A DNA stretch of 64,000 bases, taken from the NCBI RefSeq assembly GCF_030681155.1, contig NZ_JAUXXE010000033.1, positions 42,842 through 106,841 of the forward strand, read 5' to 3'. The translations under genes and the position numbers were made by a program. Positions 35,895-45,118 of the stretch are shown one piece after another. Within the stretch, counting starts at the first letter, position 1; each line of letters begins with the position of its first letter. The notes beneath the pieces were generated by a model that ran no database searches, was not told the DNA's origin, and saw nothing but the letters and a program-made list of their open reading frames with translations. This stretch comes from Phenylobacterium sp. (GTDB lineage Bacteria; Pseudomonadota; Alphaproteobacteria; Caulobacterales; Caulobacteraceae).

Positions 35895-37376
35895 ATGGCT
35901 GACGAGATGATCTCGCTTGGGGCCAAGCTGAAATTGCTGGCCGACCTCAAGCCCGACGCCCCCGCGGTGAGCTGCGGCGATACGACCCTCACCTATTTGC
36001 AGTTCCATAAGCTGACCAACCGCGCCGCGCGCGGCCTGCTGGCCCATGGCGTGAAACTGGGCGACTTGGTGACGCTTGGCCTGCCGAACTCGACCGACTT
36101 CGCGGTCGCTTGCTGGGCCATGTGGAAGGTCGGGGCGACGCCGCAGCCGATCTCGTTCCGCCTGCCGAAGGGCGAGCTTGAGGCGATCATGGAGCTGGCG
36201 AAGACGCCGGTGGTGATCGCCCAGTTCGATCACCAGATCGACCGCCCGCTGCTGTCGGTCGACGACCTGCTGGCGCTGTCGGACGACGAGAGCGACCTCC
36301 CGGACGTCACCGCGCCGGTGTCCAAAGCCCCGACCAGCGGCGGCTCGACCGGCCGCCCGAAGCTTATCCTGGCCGGTCAGCCGGGGGTCAGCACCAAGGA
36401 CATCCCCGAGGTCGGCGGCTGGCGCCTGAAGCAGAACTCCATCGCCCTGCTGCCCGCTCCGCTCTACCACAACGCCGGGTTCGGCATGATGATGGCGGCC
36501 TTCAGCCAGGGCGCGCACATGGTGCTGCTGCCCCGCTTCGAAGCCGAGGCCACCCTGGCCGCCATCGAGAAGCACAAGGCGAGCTGGATCTATCTGGTCC
36601 CGACCATGATGAACCGCATCTGGCACCTTCCGGAGGAAACCCGCGCCAAATACGACCTCTCCTCGCTGGAAACGCTCTGGCACCTGGCCGCGCCCTGCCC
36701 GGCCTGGCTGAAGGAGGCCTTCATCAACTGGGTGGGGGCTGAAACGGTCATGGAGCTCTACGCCGGGACCGAGGCCCAGGCGGTGACGACGATCTCCGGC
36801 GCCGAGTGGCTGGAGCATCGCGGCTCAGTGGGCAAGGTCACGGTCGGCGAGATGATCGCCGTGGGCGAAGACGGCCAGACCCTGGCCCCGCGCGAAGTCG
36901 GCGAGATCTATATGCGGCGTCCAGACGGCGCGCCGCCCTCGTACAAATATCTCGGCGCCACGGCCAAGACCCTGCCCGGCGGCTGGGAAAGCCTGGGCGA
37001 CATCGGCTGGTTCGACGAGGACGGCTATCTCTACCTAGCCGACCGGCGCACCGACATGATCCTGGTCGGCGGCTCCAACGTCTATCCCGCCGAGATCGAA
37101 GCGGCGCTCGAAGAGCATCCGGAGGTGCAGTCCTGCGCGGTGATCGGTTTCCCGGACGACGACCTAGGCAATCTCATTCACGCGATCGTGCAGACCAAGG
37201 GGTCGCGCGACGAGGCCTCGCTGCGGGCGCACCTGGCCCAGCAACTGGTGACCTACAAGCAGCCGCGCAGCTACGAATTCGTCGATGAGCCGCTGCGCGA
37301 CGACGCTGGCAAGGTGCGCCGCACCGCCCTGCGCGACGAGCGGCTGGCCAAGATGAAGACGCAGCAGCCGGCCTGA
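35895..37376 (+). CDS. acid-CoA ligase (AMP-binding)
   Basis: A 493-residue ANL ligase from a different subgroup than its divergent neighbour. The P-loop is SGGSTGRPKLI, the hinge ADRRTDMILVGGSNVYPAEIE, and the C-terminal Lys lies in DDAGKVRRTAL. The pattern resembles bile acid-CoA ligase-like enzymes, suggesting a bulky or polycyclic acid, which is inference. The ATG at 35895 lacks a strong ribosome site. The second 113-bp cloverleaf repeat separates it from the thiolase-like gene. Confidence 0.88.
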   Translation: MADEMISLGAKLKLLADLKPDAPAVSCGDTTLTYLQFHKLTNRAARGLLAHGVKLGDLVTLGLPNSTDFAVACWAMWKVGATPQPISFRLPKGELEAIMELAKTPVVIAQFDHQIDRPLLSVDDLLALSDDESDLPDVTAPVSKAPTSGGSTGRPKLILAGQPGVSTKDIPEVGGWRLKQNSIALLPAPLYHNAGFGMMMAAFSQGAHMVLLPRFEAEATLAAIEKHKASWIYLVPTMMNRIWHLPEETRAKYDLSSLETLWHLAAPCPAWLKEAFINWVGAETVMELYAGTEAQAVTTISGAEWLEHRGSVGKVTVGEMIAVGEDGQTLAPREVGEIYMRRPDGAPPSYKYLGATAKTLPGGWESLGDIGWFDEDGYLYLADRRTDMILVGGSNVYPAEIEAALEEHPEVQSCAVIGFPDDDLGNLIHAIVQTKGSRDEASLRAHLAQQLVTYKQPRSYEFVDEPLRDDAGKVRRTALRDERLAKMKTQQPA

Positions 37377-37383
37377 CAAAACC

Positions 37384-37496
37384 TCGTCATCCTCCGGTCG
37401 CCTGAAAGGCGATCCGGGGGACCCAAGCGGCGGTTCTAGGTTTGCAACTCAGCTTGGGTCCCCCGGATCAGCCTGCGGCTGACCGGAGGATGACGA
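37384..37496. repeat. 113-bp cloverleaf palindromic repeat, copy 2
   Basis: Outer arms TCGTCATCCTCCGGTC (37384-37399) and GACCGGAGGATGACGA (37481-37496) are exact complements. Inside are GCCT-gaa-AGGC (37400-37410), a perfect 17-bp stem 37412-37428 with 37452-37468, and CAGCC-tgc-GGCTG (37469-37481). Relative to copy 1 the small first arm has a T-A to C-G swap that preserves pairing. Every arm of this copy is perfect. Confidence 0.9.
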
Positions 37497-37576
37497 ATGG
37501 CGGCTCAGCGGTTGAAGCCCATGCTGCACCGCGATATGCCAAATCCATTCTTCAAAAGATATTTCCGGGGAAACGC

Positions 37577-38761
37577 ATGAGCATAAAAGGCAAGGCCTAC
37601 ATCATGGGGGCGTACGAGCATCCGCTCCGTGACGCGCCCGACAAGTCGACGCCGCAGCTTCACGCCGAGTGCGCCAAGGGCGCCTTGGAAGATGCGGGCC
37701 TGACCAAGGACGACATCGACGGCTATTTCTGCGCCGGCGACGCCCCCGGTTTCGGGGCCATGTCGATGATCGACTATATGGGCCTGCGCAATGTGCGGCA
37801 CATGGACTCCACCGAGACCGGCGGCTCCTCCTACCTGCTGCATGTCGGCCACGCCGCCCAGGCGATCGCCGAGGGCAAATGCTCGGTGGCCCTGGTCACG
37901 CTCGCCGGCCGTCCGCGCCAGAACAAGTTCTTCCCCGGCGGCGGCGGCAAGCCCGGCCAACTGACCGACGGCCCGCCCGAGGCCGGCTATGAGAACATCT
38001 ACGGCGGCTCGACCCACAACACCTACGGCATGTGCGCCATGCGCCACATGTACGAGTATGGCACCACCTCCGAGCAACTCGCCTGGATCAAGGTCGCGGC
38101 CAGCCATCACGCCCAGTACAATCCCAACGCCTTCCTGAAGGACGTGGTGACGGTCGAGCAGGTCGTGAACTCGCGCATGATCTCCGACCCGCTGCATCTT
38201 TTGGACTGCTGCGTCGTCACCGACGGCGGCGGCGCGCTGATCGTGGTGTCGCCCGAGGTCGCCAAGACCCTGAACCGTCCCAAGGTGAAGATCATGGGCG
38301 CCGGCGAGTCCCCCAAGGGTCCGATGGGCGGCCGCGGCCTGGACCTGACCCATTCGGGCGCGGTCTGGTCCGGCCCCATCGCCTTCGGCGAAGCCGGCGT
38401 CACCCCGGCCGACATCAAGTACGCCTCGATCTATGACAGCTTCACCATCACCGTGCTGATGCAGCTGGAAGATCTGGGCTTCTGCGAAAAGGGCCAGGGC
38501 GGCAAGTTCGTCGCCGACGGCAACCTTATCTCGGGCGTCGGCAAGCTGCCCTTCAACACCGACGGCGGCGGGCTCTGCAACAACCACCCGACCAACCGCG
38601 GCGGCATCACCAAGGTGATCGAGGCGGTGCGTCAGCTCCGCGGCGAGGCTCACCCCAAGGTGCAGGTCCCCAACTGCGACATCGCCCTGGCTCACGGCAC
38701 GGGCGGCTCGCTCGGCACGCGCCACGGCGCGGCGACCCTCATCATGGAACGGGAGGCTTAA
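37577..38761 (+). CDS. thiolase-fold protein lacking catalytic Cys (SCP2-thiolase-like; retro-aldolase candidate)
   Basis: A 394-residue thiolase-superfamily protein. Where thiolases carry the nucleophile Cys (CxSG) this sequence reads STETGGSSYLL, and the C-terminal block reads AHGTGGSLG with His instead of Cys. It is therefore unlikely to be a condensing or thiolytic enzyme. Steroid side-chain Ltp2-type retro-aldolases are Cys-less thiolase-fold proteins that need a DUF35 partner, and a DUF35 gene follows 5 bases after the stop. ATG at 37577 follows CCGGGGAA. The specific substrate is unknown. Confidence 0.85.
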   Translation: MSIKGKAYIMGAYEHPLRDAPDKSTPQLHAECAKGALEDAGLTKDDIDGYFCAGDAPGFGAMSMIDYMGLRNVRHMDSTETGGSSYLLHVGHAAQAIAEGKCSVALVTLAGRPRQNKFFPGGGGKPGQLTDGPPEAGYENIYGGSTHNTYGMCAMRHMYEYGTTSEQLAWIKVAASHHAQYNPNAFLKDVVTVEQVVNSRMISDPLHLLDCCVVTDGGGALIVVSPEVAKTLNRPKVKIMGAGESPKGPMGGRGLDLTHSGAVWSGPIAFGEAGVTPADIKYASIYDSFTITVLMQLEDLGFCEKGQGGKFVADGNLISGVGKLPFNTDGGGLCNNHPTNRGGITKVIEAVRQLRGEAHPKVQVPNCDIALAHGTGGSLGTRHGAATLIMEREA

Positions 38762-38766
38762 GAGCT

Positions 38767-39183
38767 ATGACCGACGTTCAAGACCGTCCCACCACCATGA
38801 CTCGGAACATCCCGGCCCCGGCCGTGACCATCGAGAGCAAGCCCTTCTGGGATGCGGCGACCGAAGGCAAGTTCATGATCAAGCGCTGCAACGCTTGTGG
38901 TGAAGCCCACTGGTATCCGCGCGCGCTCTGCCCGTTCTGCTTCTCCGAGAAGACCGTCTGGGAAGAGAGCCCCGGCGAGGGCGTGATCTATTCCTACAGC
39001 GTCATGCACCGCTCGCCGTCCGGCCCCTACGCCATCGGCTATGTGACCCTGGCCGAAGGCCCCGCCGTCCTGACCAACTTCGTCGACGTGGCGCCCGACG
39101 GGCTCTCCATCGGCCAGAAGGTCAAGGTGAAGTTCCAGCCGACCGAAAACGGTCCGCCGGTCCCGGTGTTCGCCCCGGCGTAA
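38767..39183 (+). CDS. Zn-ribbon OB-fold (DUF35) protein
   Basis: A 138-residue protein: a zinc ribbon CNAC-x12-CPFC near residues 41-58, then an OB-fold (GVIYSYSVMHRSP, IGYVTLAEGPAVLTNFVDV). DUF35 proteins bind acyl-CoA and pair with thiolase-fold partners, for example ChsH2 with Ltp2 in steroid catabolism. It follows the Cys-less thiolase-like gene by 5 bases, so a heteromeric complex is very likely. Confidence 0.9.
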   Translation: MTDVQDRPTTMTRNIPAPAVTIESKPFWDAATEGKFMIKRCNACGEAHWYPRALCPFCFSEKTVWEESPGEGVIYSYSVMHRSPSGPYAIGYVTLAEGPAVLTNFVDVAPDGLSIGQKVKVKFQPTENGPPVPVFAPA

Positions 39184-39190
39184 GACCAAT

Positions 39191-39320
39191 CCCCCTCCCC
39201 TTGAGGAGAGATTAGGTGAGGGGGTGGCCTATCGGCTTCCCCCTCGCCGATGATCGAGGCTGAGATGCGCCGCTACGCGCCGCTTCCCCTCACCCGGCCT
39301 CTCCCCCAAGGGGAGAGGAG
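39191..39320. repeat. imperfect 35-base inverted repeat pair, intergenic element
   Basis: A C-rich arm at 39191-39224 (CCCCCTCCCCTTGAGGAGAG then a purine/pyrimidine run to GAGGGGG) is an imperfect inverse of the arm at 39286-39320 (CCCCTCACCCGGCCTCTCCC continuing to AGAGGAG). Sequences of this type recur in intergenic DNA of many proteobacteria. The right arm reaches into the 3' end of the kinase-like gene at 39290. Confidence 0.6.
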
Positions 39321-39847
39321 AGTCGCTGAGCCACACCGTCGGCCTCGCGCGGATGGCGCAGGCGGTGCACCTGCAGGTGCGCGAACCTTACGTCCTCAAT
39401 CCGCGCGCCGTATTCCGCCCGCCGCCGCGCCCAGGTGTTCCAGGCCCAGCGGATCGGGTGCTCCTTGCTCAGCCACATCCGCCAGTCCTCGCGGTTGCCG
39501 GTCCCCGGCCACAGCTCGGTGCGGTCGACAGCGCGCAGGACCGAGCGCCTGATCACCCGCGGCATGATCACGGTGCGCTCATAGTCCAGCCAGACGAGAT
39601 GGCTGGCCCGGCTCCAGACAATGTCGCGCACCTTCCCGTAGTTGCCGTCGCTGACCCAGGCGTCCTGGCCAACCGCCTCGCTGACCCGCCGCACGAACTC
39701 ATCGGGGTCGTGGCTGTTGAGATCCTTCCAGCCGGCCTGCCAATTGATCGCATCGAGTTCGATGTGCGGCAGGCCAAGGGTCCCGGCCAATCGCTTGGCC
39801 AGGGTCGACTTGCCCGAACCTGAACTCCCGACAACTGCAATCCGCAT
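39290..39847 (-). CDS. P-loop kinase-like ATPase (FlaR/topology modulation protein type)
   Basis: A 185-residue protein with Walker A GSSGSGKST at residues 8-16 and the adenylate-kinase-like pattern PHIELDAINWQAGW, plus SDGNYGKVRD. The family is named topology modulation protein/FlaR but its function is unsettled. It starts 1 base inside the CoA-transferase stop (TGATG). The last dozen residues (LSSPLGGEAG) come from the intergenic inverted repeat, so the C-terminus may have been altered by repeat insertion. Confidence 0.8.
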   Translation of the reverse strand: MRIAVVGSSGSGKSTLAKRLAGTLGLPHIELDAINWQAGWKDLNSHDPDEFVRRVSEAVGQDAWVSDGNYGKVRDIVWSRASHLVWLDYERTVIMPRVIRRSVLRAVDRTELWPGTGNREDWRMWLSKEHPIRWAWNTWARRRAEYGARIEDVRFAHLQVHRLRHPREADGVAQRLSSPLGGEAG

Positions 39848-41064
39848 CAGGTCTCTTGCGTCTCCGACAGCTCCGCCAGGACTTCCCGCGTATGTTCGCC
39901 CAGCCGCGGCGGGTGGCGGCGGATGCTGGAGGGCGTGCCGGTGAACTTCACCGGCGGCTTCATGGAGATATAGGTCCCGGCGTGCGGGTGATCGTACTTC
40001 TGGAAGAAGCCGACCGCCTTCAGGTGCGGATCGCTCGGCAGGTCGTCGAGGCGATTGGTGCGGGTGACCGGGATCGACAGCGGCTTGAGCAGAGCCAGCC
40101 ATTCATCGGTGGTCTTGGTGACCGTAACCGTCTCGACCAGGGCGTAGAGTTCATGGATGTGCTTGCCGCGCGCCTTGGCCTGGAAGCGTGGGTCCTTGGC
40201 GAAGGTCTCACCCCAGCCTGCCACCTCGAAGAAGATGTCCCATTGCTTGTCGGTGTAGGGCAGCAGGCCGATGTGGCCGTCCTTGGTGGGGAACGGCTTG
40301 CGGTGCGGATTTACCACCCGCTGATATCCCCACTGGCCGGTCGGCGGATCGAAGGCGTGATCGTACAGGTGCTCGACCAGGGTGAAGCTGGTCATGCACT
40401 CCAGCATCGGGACCTCAATAAACTGGCCCTGCCCGGTCTGGCTGCGGCTGAACAGGCCCGCGGTGATCGCCTGGGCCATGAACAGGCCGGAGACCTTGTC
40501 GGCCACCAAGGTCGGCAGGATGCGCGGGGTGGGATTGCCGTCGGTGCGCGGCAGGATGTCGGCCAGGCCGCAGGCCGACTGGATCAGATCGTCATAGGCC
40601 GGCTCCCCGGCATAGGGACCCTCCGAGCCATAGCCGGCTGCGTGGACATAGACGACGTCAGGCCGCAGGGCCTTTACGTCCTCATAGGCCAGATCGAGGC
40701 GCTTGAGGCCTTCATAGCGGATCGAGGTGGCGAAGACGTCGCAGCTCTTGATCAGCTGCTCCAGGCTGCGGCGCGACTTCGGGTCGGCCAGGTTGAAGAT
40801 CACCGAGCGCTTGTTGCGGTTGATGGTCAGGAAGATGGGGCCAAGATCGCGCGGCCACCCCTCCGGCGTGTGGCCGGGCCAACGCATGATGTCGCCGCCA
40901 TCGCCGCTCGCCGAGCCCGGATCCTCGAGCTTGATGACCTCGGCGCCCTGGTCGCCGAGCATCTGGGTCGCATAGGCCCCGAACACCACGCTGGTGAGAT
41001 CGAGGATGCGCACGCCCTTCAACGGCCCGGTGGCTTCTCCAGCCAACTGCTTTACTTCCGCCAC
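39847..41064 (-). CDS. class III (CaiB/BaiF) CoA-transferase
   Basis: A 405-residue family III CoA-transferase. The N-terminal LKGVRILDLTSVVFGAYATQMLGDQGAEVIKLEDP block and the active-site Asp region EPAYDDLIQSACGLADI are clear. It moves CoA between carboxylic acids. The GTG at 41064 has GGGGAGG 6 bases upstream. It is divergent, by 73 bases, from the acyl-CoA dehydrogenase gene, and both probably belong to the same catabolic route. Confidence 0.9.
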   Translation of the reverse strand: MAEVKQLAGEATGPLKGVRILDLTSVVFGAYATQMLGDQGAEVIKLEDPGSASGDGGDIMRWPGHTPEGWPRDLGPIFLTINRNKRSVIFNLADPKSRRSLEQLIKSCDVFATSIRYEGLKRLDLAYEDVKALRPDVVYVHAAGYGSEGPYAGEPAYDDLIQSACGLADILPRTDGNPTPRILPTLVADKVSGLFMAQAITAGLFSRSQTGQGQFIEVPMLECMTSFTLVEHLYDHAFDPPTGQWGYQRVVNPHRKPFPTKDGHIGLLPYTDKQWDIFFEVAGWGETFAKDPRFQAKARGKHIHELYALVETVTVTKTTDEWLALLKPLSIPVTRTNRLDDLPSDPHLKAVGFFQKYDHPHAGTYISMKPPVKFTGTPSSIRRHPPRLGEHTREVLAELSETQET

Positions 41065-41137
41065 GTCAGGCCTCCCCTCTGCGAACCACCTCGTTATGAT
41101 CGCCTCAAAGATCGCGCATTGACGCGGGGGAGGGCTA

Positions 41138-42304
41138 GTGGACTTCGCGCTTTCCGACGAACACAGGATGCTGAAGGAGCTGGTCGCCCGGTTCGTTCAG
41201 GACGAGCTCATGCCGCTGGAGCCCGGCGTCCTCGCCCGCGAAGCTGACGGCAAGGGCCTGGGCATCGGGCCGGCTGAGCAGAAGCGGCTGGACGAGGTGT
41301 CCAAGTCGCTGGGCCTCTGGGGCCTGGACGCGCCCGAGGACGTTGGCGGGGTGGACCTGCCGGCCGTGGCCATGGTCGGGGTCAATGAAGAACTGGGCAA
41401 GACGGTCACGCCCTACACCCTGCCGCCGGACAGCCCGAACCTGCGGATGCTGGCCGCGACCGTGAACGAGCGCCAGCGGGAGGCCTATCTGGCCCCCTAT
41501 GTGCGCGGCGAAACCATCAGCGCCATCGGCATCTCCGAGCCCGGCGCCGGGGCCGATCCTGCCGGTATGATCACCCGCGCCGTACGCGATGGCGACGACT
41601 GGATCATCAGTGGTCGGAAAATATGGATCAGCCGCGCCGAGGAAGCCGACTTCACGATCCTGATGGCGGTGACCGACAAAGAAAAGGGCGCGCGCGGCGG
41701 CATGTCAGCCTTCCTGGTCGACAAGGGAACGCCCGGCTTCAACGTGCTGCGCAAGATCCCGATGATCGGCGGCCAATCGACCTATGAGATCGCGCTGGAC
41801 GATTGCCGGGTTGAGGGTTGGAAACTGCTCGGCCAGGAAGGGAACGGCTTTGCGCCCATGCAGCTGCGGCTAGGCACCCGGCGGATCGAGATGGCCTCGT
41901 GGTCGATCGGCATGGCTCAGCGGGCGCTGGACATGATCTGCGAGTCCGCCCCGCAGCGAAAGACCTTCGGCCTGCCGCTCAGCGAACGCCAGGCGATCCA
42001 GTGGTGGGTGGCCGACGCCGCCACGCGCATCCACGCCGCCCGGCTGATGACCTATGACTGCGCCTGGAAGCTCGACCAGGGACGGGACGTCCGCCAGGAG
42101 ATCTCGATGATCAAGGCCTACTCCACCGAGATGGCCTGGGAGGTCGTGGACCGGGCGATGCAGACTTTCGGCGCCATGGGCGTGACCAAGGAACTGCCGC
42201 TGCAACTGATGGCGACCCGCCTGCGCACCATGCGAATCTATGATGGCCCCACCGAAGTGCATAAATGGGTGGTGGCCCGCAACCTGATGGGATCGAGACG
42301 ATGA
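41138..42304 (+). CDS. acyl-CoA dehydrogenase
   Basis: A 388-residue FAD enzyme. The ISEPGAGADPAGMIT segment binds FAD, the ISGRKIWIS segment follows, and the C-terminal YDGPTEVHKWVVARN is typical of FadE subgroups with a GPTE motif instead of the common catalytic-Glu YEGT pattern; the base may lie elsewhere. It introduces a 2,3-double bond into a CoA ester. GTG start with GGGGAGGG 3-8 bases upstream. Its stop overlaps the enoyl-CoA hydratase start (ATGA). Confidence 0.88.
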   Translation: MDFALSDEHRMLKELVARFVQDELMPLEPGVLAREADGKGLGIGPAEQKRLDEVSKSLGLWGLDAPEDVGGVDLPAVAMVGVNEELGKTVTPYTLPPDSPNLRMLAATVNERQREAYLAPYVRGETISAIGISEPGAGADPAGMITRAVRDGDDWIISGRKIWISRAEEADFTILMAVTDKEKGARGGMSAFLVDKGTPGFNVLRKIPMIGGQSTYEIALDDCRVEGWKLLGQEGNGFAPMQLRLGTRRIEMASWSIGMAQRALDMICESAPQRKTFGLPLSERQAIQWWVADAATRIHAARLMTYDCAWKLDQGRDVRQEISMIKAYSTEMAWEVVDRAMQTFGAMGVTKELPLQLMATRLRTMRIYDGPTEVHKWVVARNLMGSRR

Positions 42305-43083
42305 AGACCGCTTACGGCGACCACCTCACGGTGACCCTGGACGGCCACGTGGCGACCGTCATGATCGACCGCCCGCCGAACAATCACGTCTCGGTCGAGC
42401 TGATGGCCGATCTGGCCGACGCCCTGGAAAACCTCGACAACTCCAACGCCTGCCGCGCCGTGGTGCTGGCCTCGGCCGGCAAGGCGTTCTGCGCCGGCGC
42501 CGACCTGGTGGCCCCGGACGGCATCGCCGGCAAGGGCATGGGCGGCATCAATGCGCTCTATGACCAGGCCGTGCGGTTGTTTTCGGTGGAAACCCCGATC
42601 GTCGCCGCCGTGCAGGGCGCGGCCGTGGGGGCCGGGTTGGGCCTGGCCCTTATCGCCGACTTCCGGGTCGCCGCGCCCGAGGCGCGGTTCACCGCCAATT
42701 TCGTGAAGCTGGGCTTCCATCCGGGCTTTGGCCTGACCCACACCCTGCCCCGGCTGATCGGCCAGCAGCGCGCCAACCTGATGTTCCTGACCGGGCGCCG
42801 GGTGAAGGCCGAAGAGGCCCTGGCCTGGGGCCTGGTCGACGAGGTCGCGCCGCTCGCCGATTTGCTCAGCTCGGCTCAGGCGCTGGCCGCCGAGATCGCC
42901 GAGAACGCCCCGCTAGCGGTGATCGCAACCCGCAAGACCCTGCGCCAAGGCCTGGCGGACGCTGTGCGCGCCCAGACCAACCACGAGCACGCGGAGCAGA
43001 CCATCCTGCGCGCCACCGAGGACTTCGCCGAGGGCGTCCGCGCGGTGCAGGAACGCCGGCCGGGACGCTTCACCGGACGCTGA
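42301..43083 (+). CDS. enoyl-CoA hydratase/isomerase
   Basis: A 260-residue crotonase-family protein with oxyanion segments [10 protein letters not shown] and [17 protein letters not shown]. The usual second catalytic Glu position reads [15 protein letters not shown], with His in place of Glu (GFxPGxG motif), so activity may differ from a classical hydratase. The ATG at 42301 is coupled to the dehydrogenase stop. A short SRPBCC gene follows 7 bases later. Confidence 0.87.
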   Translation: MKTAYGDHLTVTLDGHVATVMIDRPPNNHVSVELMADLADALENLDNSNACRAVVLASAGKAFCAGADLVAPDGIAGKGMGGINALYDQAVRLFSVETPIVAAVQGAAVGAGLGLALIADFRVAAPEARFTANFVKLGFHPGFGLTHTLPRLIGQQRANLMFLTGRRVKAEEALAWGLVDEVAPLADLLSSAQALAAEIAENAPLAVIATRKTLRQGLADAVRAQTNHEHAEQTILRATEDFAEGVRAVQERRPGRFTGR

Positions 43084-43090
43084 GGGGCCC

Positions 43091-43520
43091 ATGAACTCGC
43101 CGACTACAGCCACCGTTGTCGTCAGTCGTCGCTTCGACGCCTCGGCGGAGCGGGTGTTCGACGCCTGGCTCGATCCGGCGCTTGCGGCGAAATTCCTGTT
43201 CGCCACACCGACCGGACATCGTCAAGGTCGAGATCGCCCCCCGCGTCGGCGGCCGCTTCCTGATCGTGGACCGCCGGCCGGAGACTGGAGAGGCCGAGCA
43301 CTTCGGCCGCTATGTCGAGATCGACCGGCCGCGCCGCCTGGCGTTCGACTTCGCCGTCGAGAAAGGCATGCAGGACGCCACCCGCGTCACCATCGAGATC
43401 AACCCGGCGGGCGCGGGCTGCGAAATGACCCTGACCCACGAAGGGGTCTGTCAGGATTATGCCGAACGCACGCAAGGCGGCTGGATGACGATCCTGGAAG
43501 GGCTTGCGGCGGCGCTCTGA
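43091..43520 (+). pseudogene. SRPBCC (AHSA1-like) domain protein, frameshifted
   Basis: The N-terminal part ([42 protein letters not shown]) reads from the ATG at 43091, but the rest ([23 protein letters not shown] to the stop at 43520) is in the next frame. The switch is near 43213-43225 and equals one extra or two missing bases. Together they would make a normal-length AHSA1/SRPBCC protein of about 143 residues. Either a true frameshift mutation or a sequencing error; GAGGGG precedes the ATG. Confidence 0.8.
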
Positions 43521-43523
43521 AGG

Positions 43524-44144
43524 TTACGTCGCCTTGCCGAGCTGGGAGGCAGCGCGGGCCAACTCGGTGATCCGGCCCCAATCGCCGGCGCGGACGGCGT
43601 CGGCGGGCGCGACCCAGCTGCCGCCGACACAGATCACGTTGGGCAGGGCCAGGTAATCGGGAGCGTTCTTCGCATCGACCCCGCCGGTCGGGCAGAAGGT
43701 CGCCTGCGGAAACGGGCTGGAGAACGCCTTAAGCGCGCCGACGCCGCCGACGACATTGGCCGGGAACAGCTTGAAGTGGGTGAATCCTGCGTGCAGGCCC
43801 GCCATCAGTTCGGTCGCCGTCGCCACGCCCGGCAACAGCGGCAGCGGACCATCGAAACGCTCGCCCTCGATGAGGCCGGGACTGACGCCGAATTTCGCGC
43901 CAGCATCGGCCGCTGCCTGCCGAGCCGAAGCGGTGAGGATGGTCCCGGCGCCGGCCACCGCGCCCTCGACCTCGCCGGCGATCCGGCGGATGCACTCGAC
44001 CGCCACCGGCGTCCGCAAGGTGACTTCCAGGGCGTAGAGCCCACCGGCGACCAGGGCCTTGGCCAGGGGAACGGCGTGCGCCTCTTCCTCGATGATCAGC
44101 ACCGGCACCACGGGCGCCAGCTTCAGAATCTCAGCAAGGGTCAA
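43524..44144 (-). CDS. eda: 2-dehydro-3-deoxy-6-phosphogluconate (KDPG) aldolase
   Basis: A 206-residue class I aldolase. The catalytic Glu lies in EVTLRT near residue 40, and the Schiff-base Lys125 in FKLFPA; the phosphate site reads CPTGGV. It splits KDPG into pyruvate and glyceraldehyde 3-phosphate, the last step of the Entner-Doudoroff route. The start is a TTG overlapping the glucokinase stop. Last gene of pgl-edd-glk-eda; it ends 3 bases from the convergent SRPBCC gene. Confidence 0.93.
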   Translation of the reverse strand: MTLAEILKLAPVVPVLIIEEEAHAVPLAKALVAGGLYALEVTLRTPVAVECIRRIAGEVEGAVAGAGTILTASARQAAADAGAKFGVSPGLIEGERFDGPLPLLPGVATATELMAGLHAGFTHFKLFPANVVGGVGALKAFSSPFPQATFCPTGGVDAKNAPDYLALPNVICVGGSWVAPADAVRAGDWGRITELARAASQLGKAT

Positions 44145-45118
44145 AGGACGCTCCCTTCCATCTGTTCGAGAACCCGGGCCGCGCCGACCAAGGCCGCGAA
44201 CGGGTGGACGACAAGGTGGGTCGGGATCTCGCGGGTATAGTCGGAAAGCCGCCCCTTGTCCTCGAACCGCCGGCGGAAGCCGCCAGAGGCCAGGCGGTCG
44301 GCCATGCGCGGCGCCATGCCGCCCGAGACATAGACCCCGCCGCGTGCGCCGCAGGTCAGGGCGATGTCGCCGGCCACCGAGCCGAGGATCTCGCAGAACC
44401 GGTCGAGCGCCTCGTCGGCCAGCAGGTCGCCGCCCGTTTGGCCGGCGGCCATCACTTCCTTCTCGTCCTTCAGGTCGGCCGCCACGCCGCGCACATCGGC
44501 CAGGCCGCGATAGAGGGCGTAGAGCCCCGGGCCCGACAGTAGGCGTTCGATCGACACCCGGCCGTGGGTGCGGCGGAGCGAGGCCCAGATGGCCGCTTCC
44601 ACGCCGTCATAGGGCGCGTAGGCCGCATGGCCGCCCTCGCTGGGAATGGCGATGTCGCCGCGCTCAGTGCGCACGACCATGGCGGTGCCAAAGCCCGTGC
44701 CCGCGCCCAGCGCGAGGATCGGCGTACCTTCCGCGCCGCGCGTCACCGGGCCGATGGTCCGCAGATCGTCGGCGTCGAGCACCGGCGCGGCCAGCGCCTG
44801 AGCCGCGAAATCATTGATCAGGCGCGCGGCGTGGAACTCGAAGGTTCCGATCAGCTCACCCTCGGAAATCCGCCAGTCGAGATTGGTGAACTCAATCTCG
44901 CCATCCACCACCGGGCCGGCCACGGCGATGGCCGCGGTGTGCAGTTTCTGACGACCAACGGTGGTCTCGATGTACTCGCCAATAACCTCGGTCAGCGAGC
45001 CGTACTCCTGGGCGGGATAGGTCTTGGGATTGCGGATCCGGCCGGCGGAATCCACCAGGGCGAGCCGGGCGTTGGTGCCGCCCACATCACCGACCAGGCC
45101 GGTATAGACTGTCTTCAC
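44141..45118 (-). CDS. glk: glucokinase
   Basis: A 325-residue bacterial-type (glk/ROK-unlike) glucokinase. The phosphate loop [15 protein letters not shown] is at residues 7-21, NLDWRISEG and [11 protein letters not shown] follow, and [12 protein letters not shown] lies near the C-terminus. GTG start overlapping the edd stop. It phosphorylates glucose to enter the oxidative branch leading to edd and eda. The regulatory region is shared through pgl. Confidence 0.93.
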   Translation of the reverse strand: MKTVYTGLVGDVGGTNARLALVDSAGRIRNPKTYPAQEYGSLTEVIGEYIETTVGRQKLHTAAIAVAGPVVDGEIEFTNLDWRISEGELIGTFEFHAARLINDFAAQALAAPVLDADDLRTIGPVTRGAEGTPILALGAGTGFGTAMVVRTERGDIAIPSEGGHAAYAPYDGVEAAIWASLRRTHGRVSIERLLSGPGLYALYRGLADVRGVAADLKDEKEVMAAGQTGGDLLADEALDRFCEILGSVAGDIALTCGARGGVYVSGGMAPRMADRLASGGFRRRFEDKGRLSDYTREIPTHLVVHPFAALVGAARVLEQMEGSVL

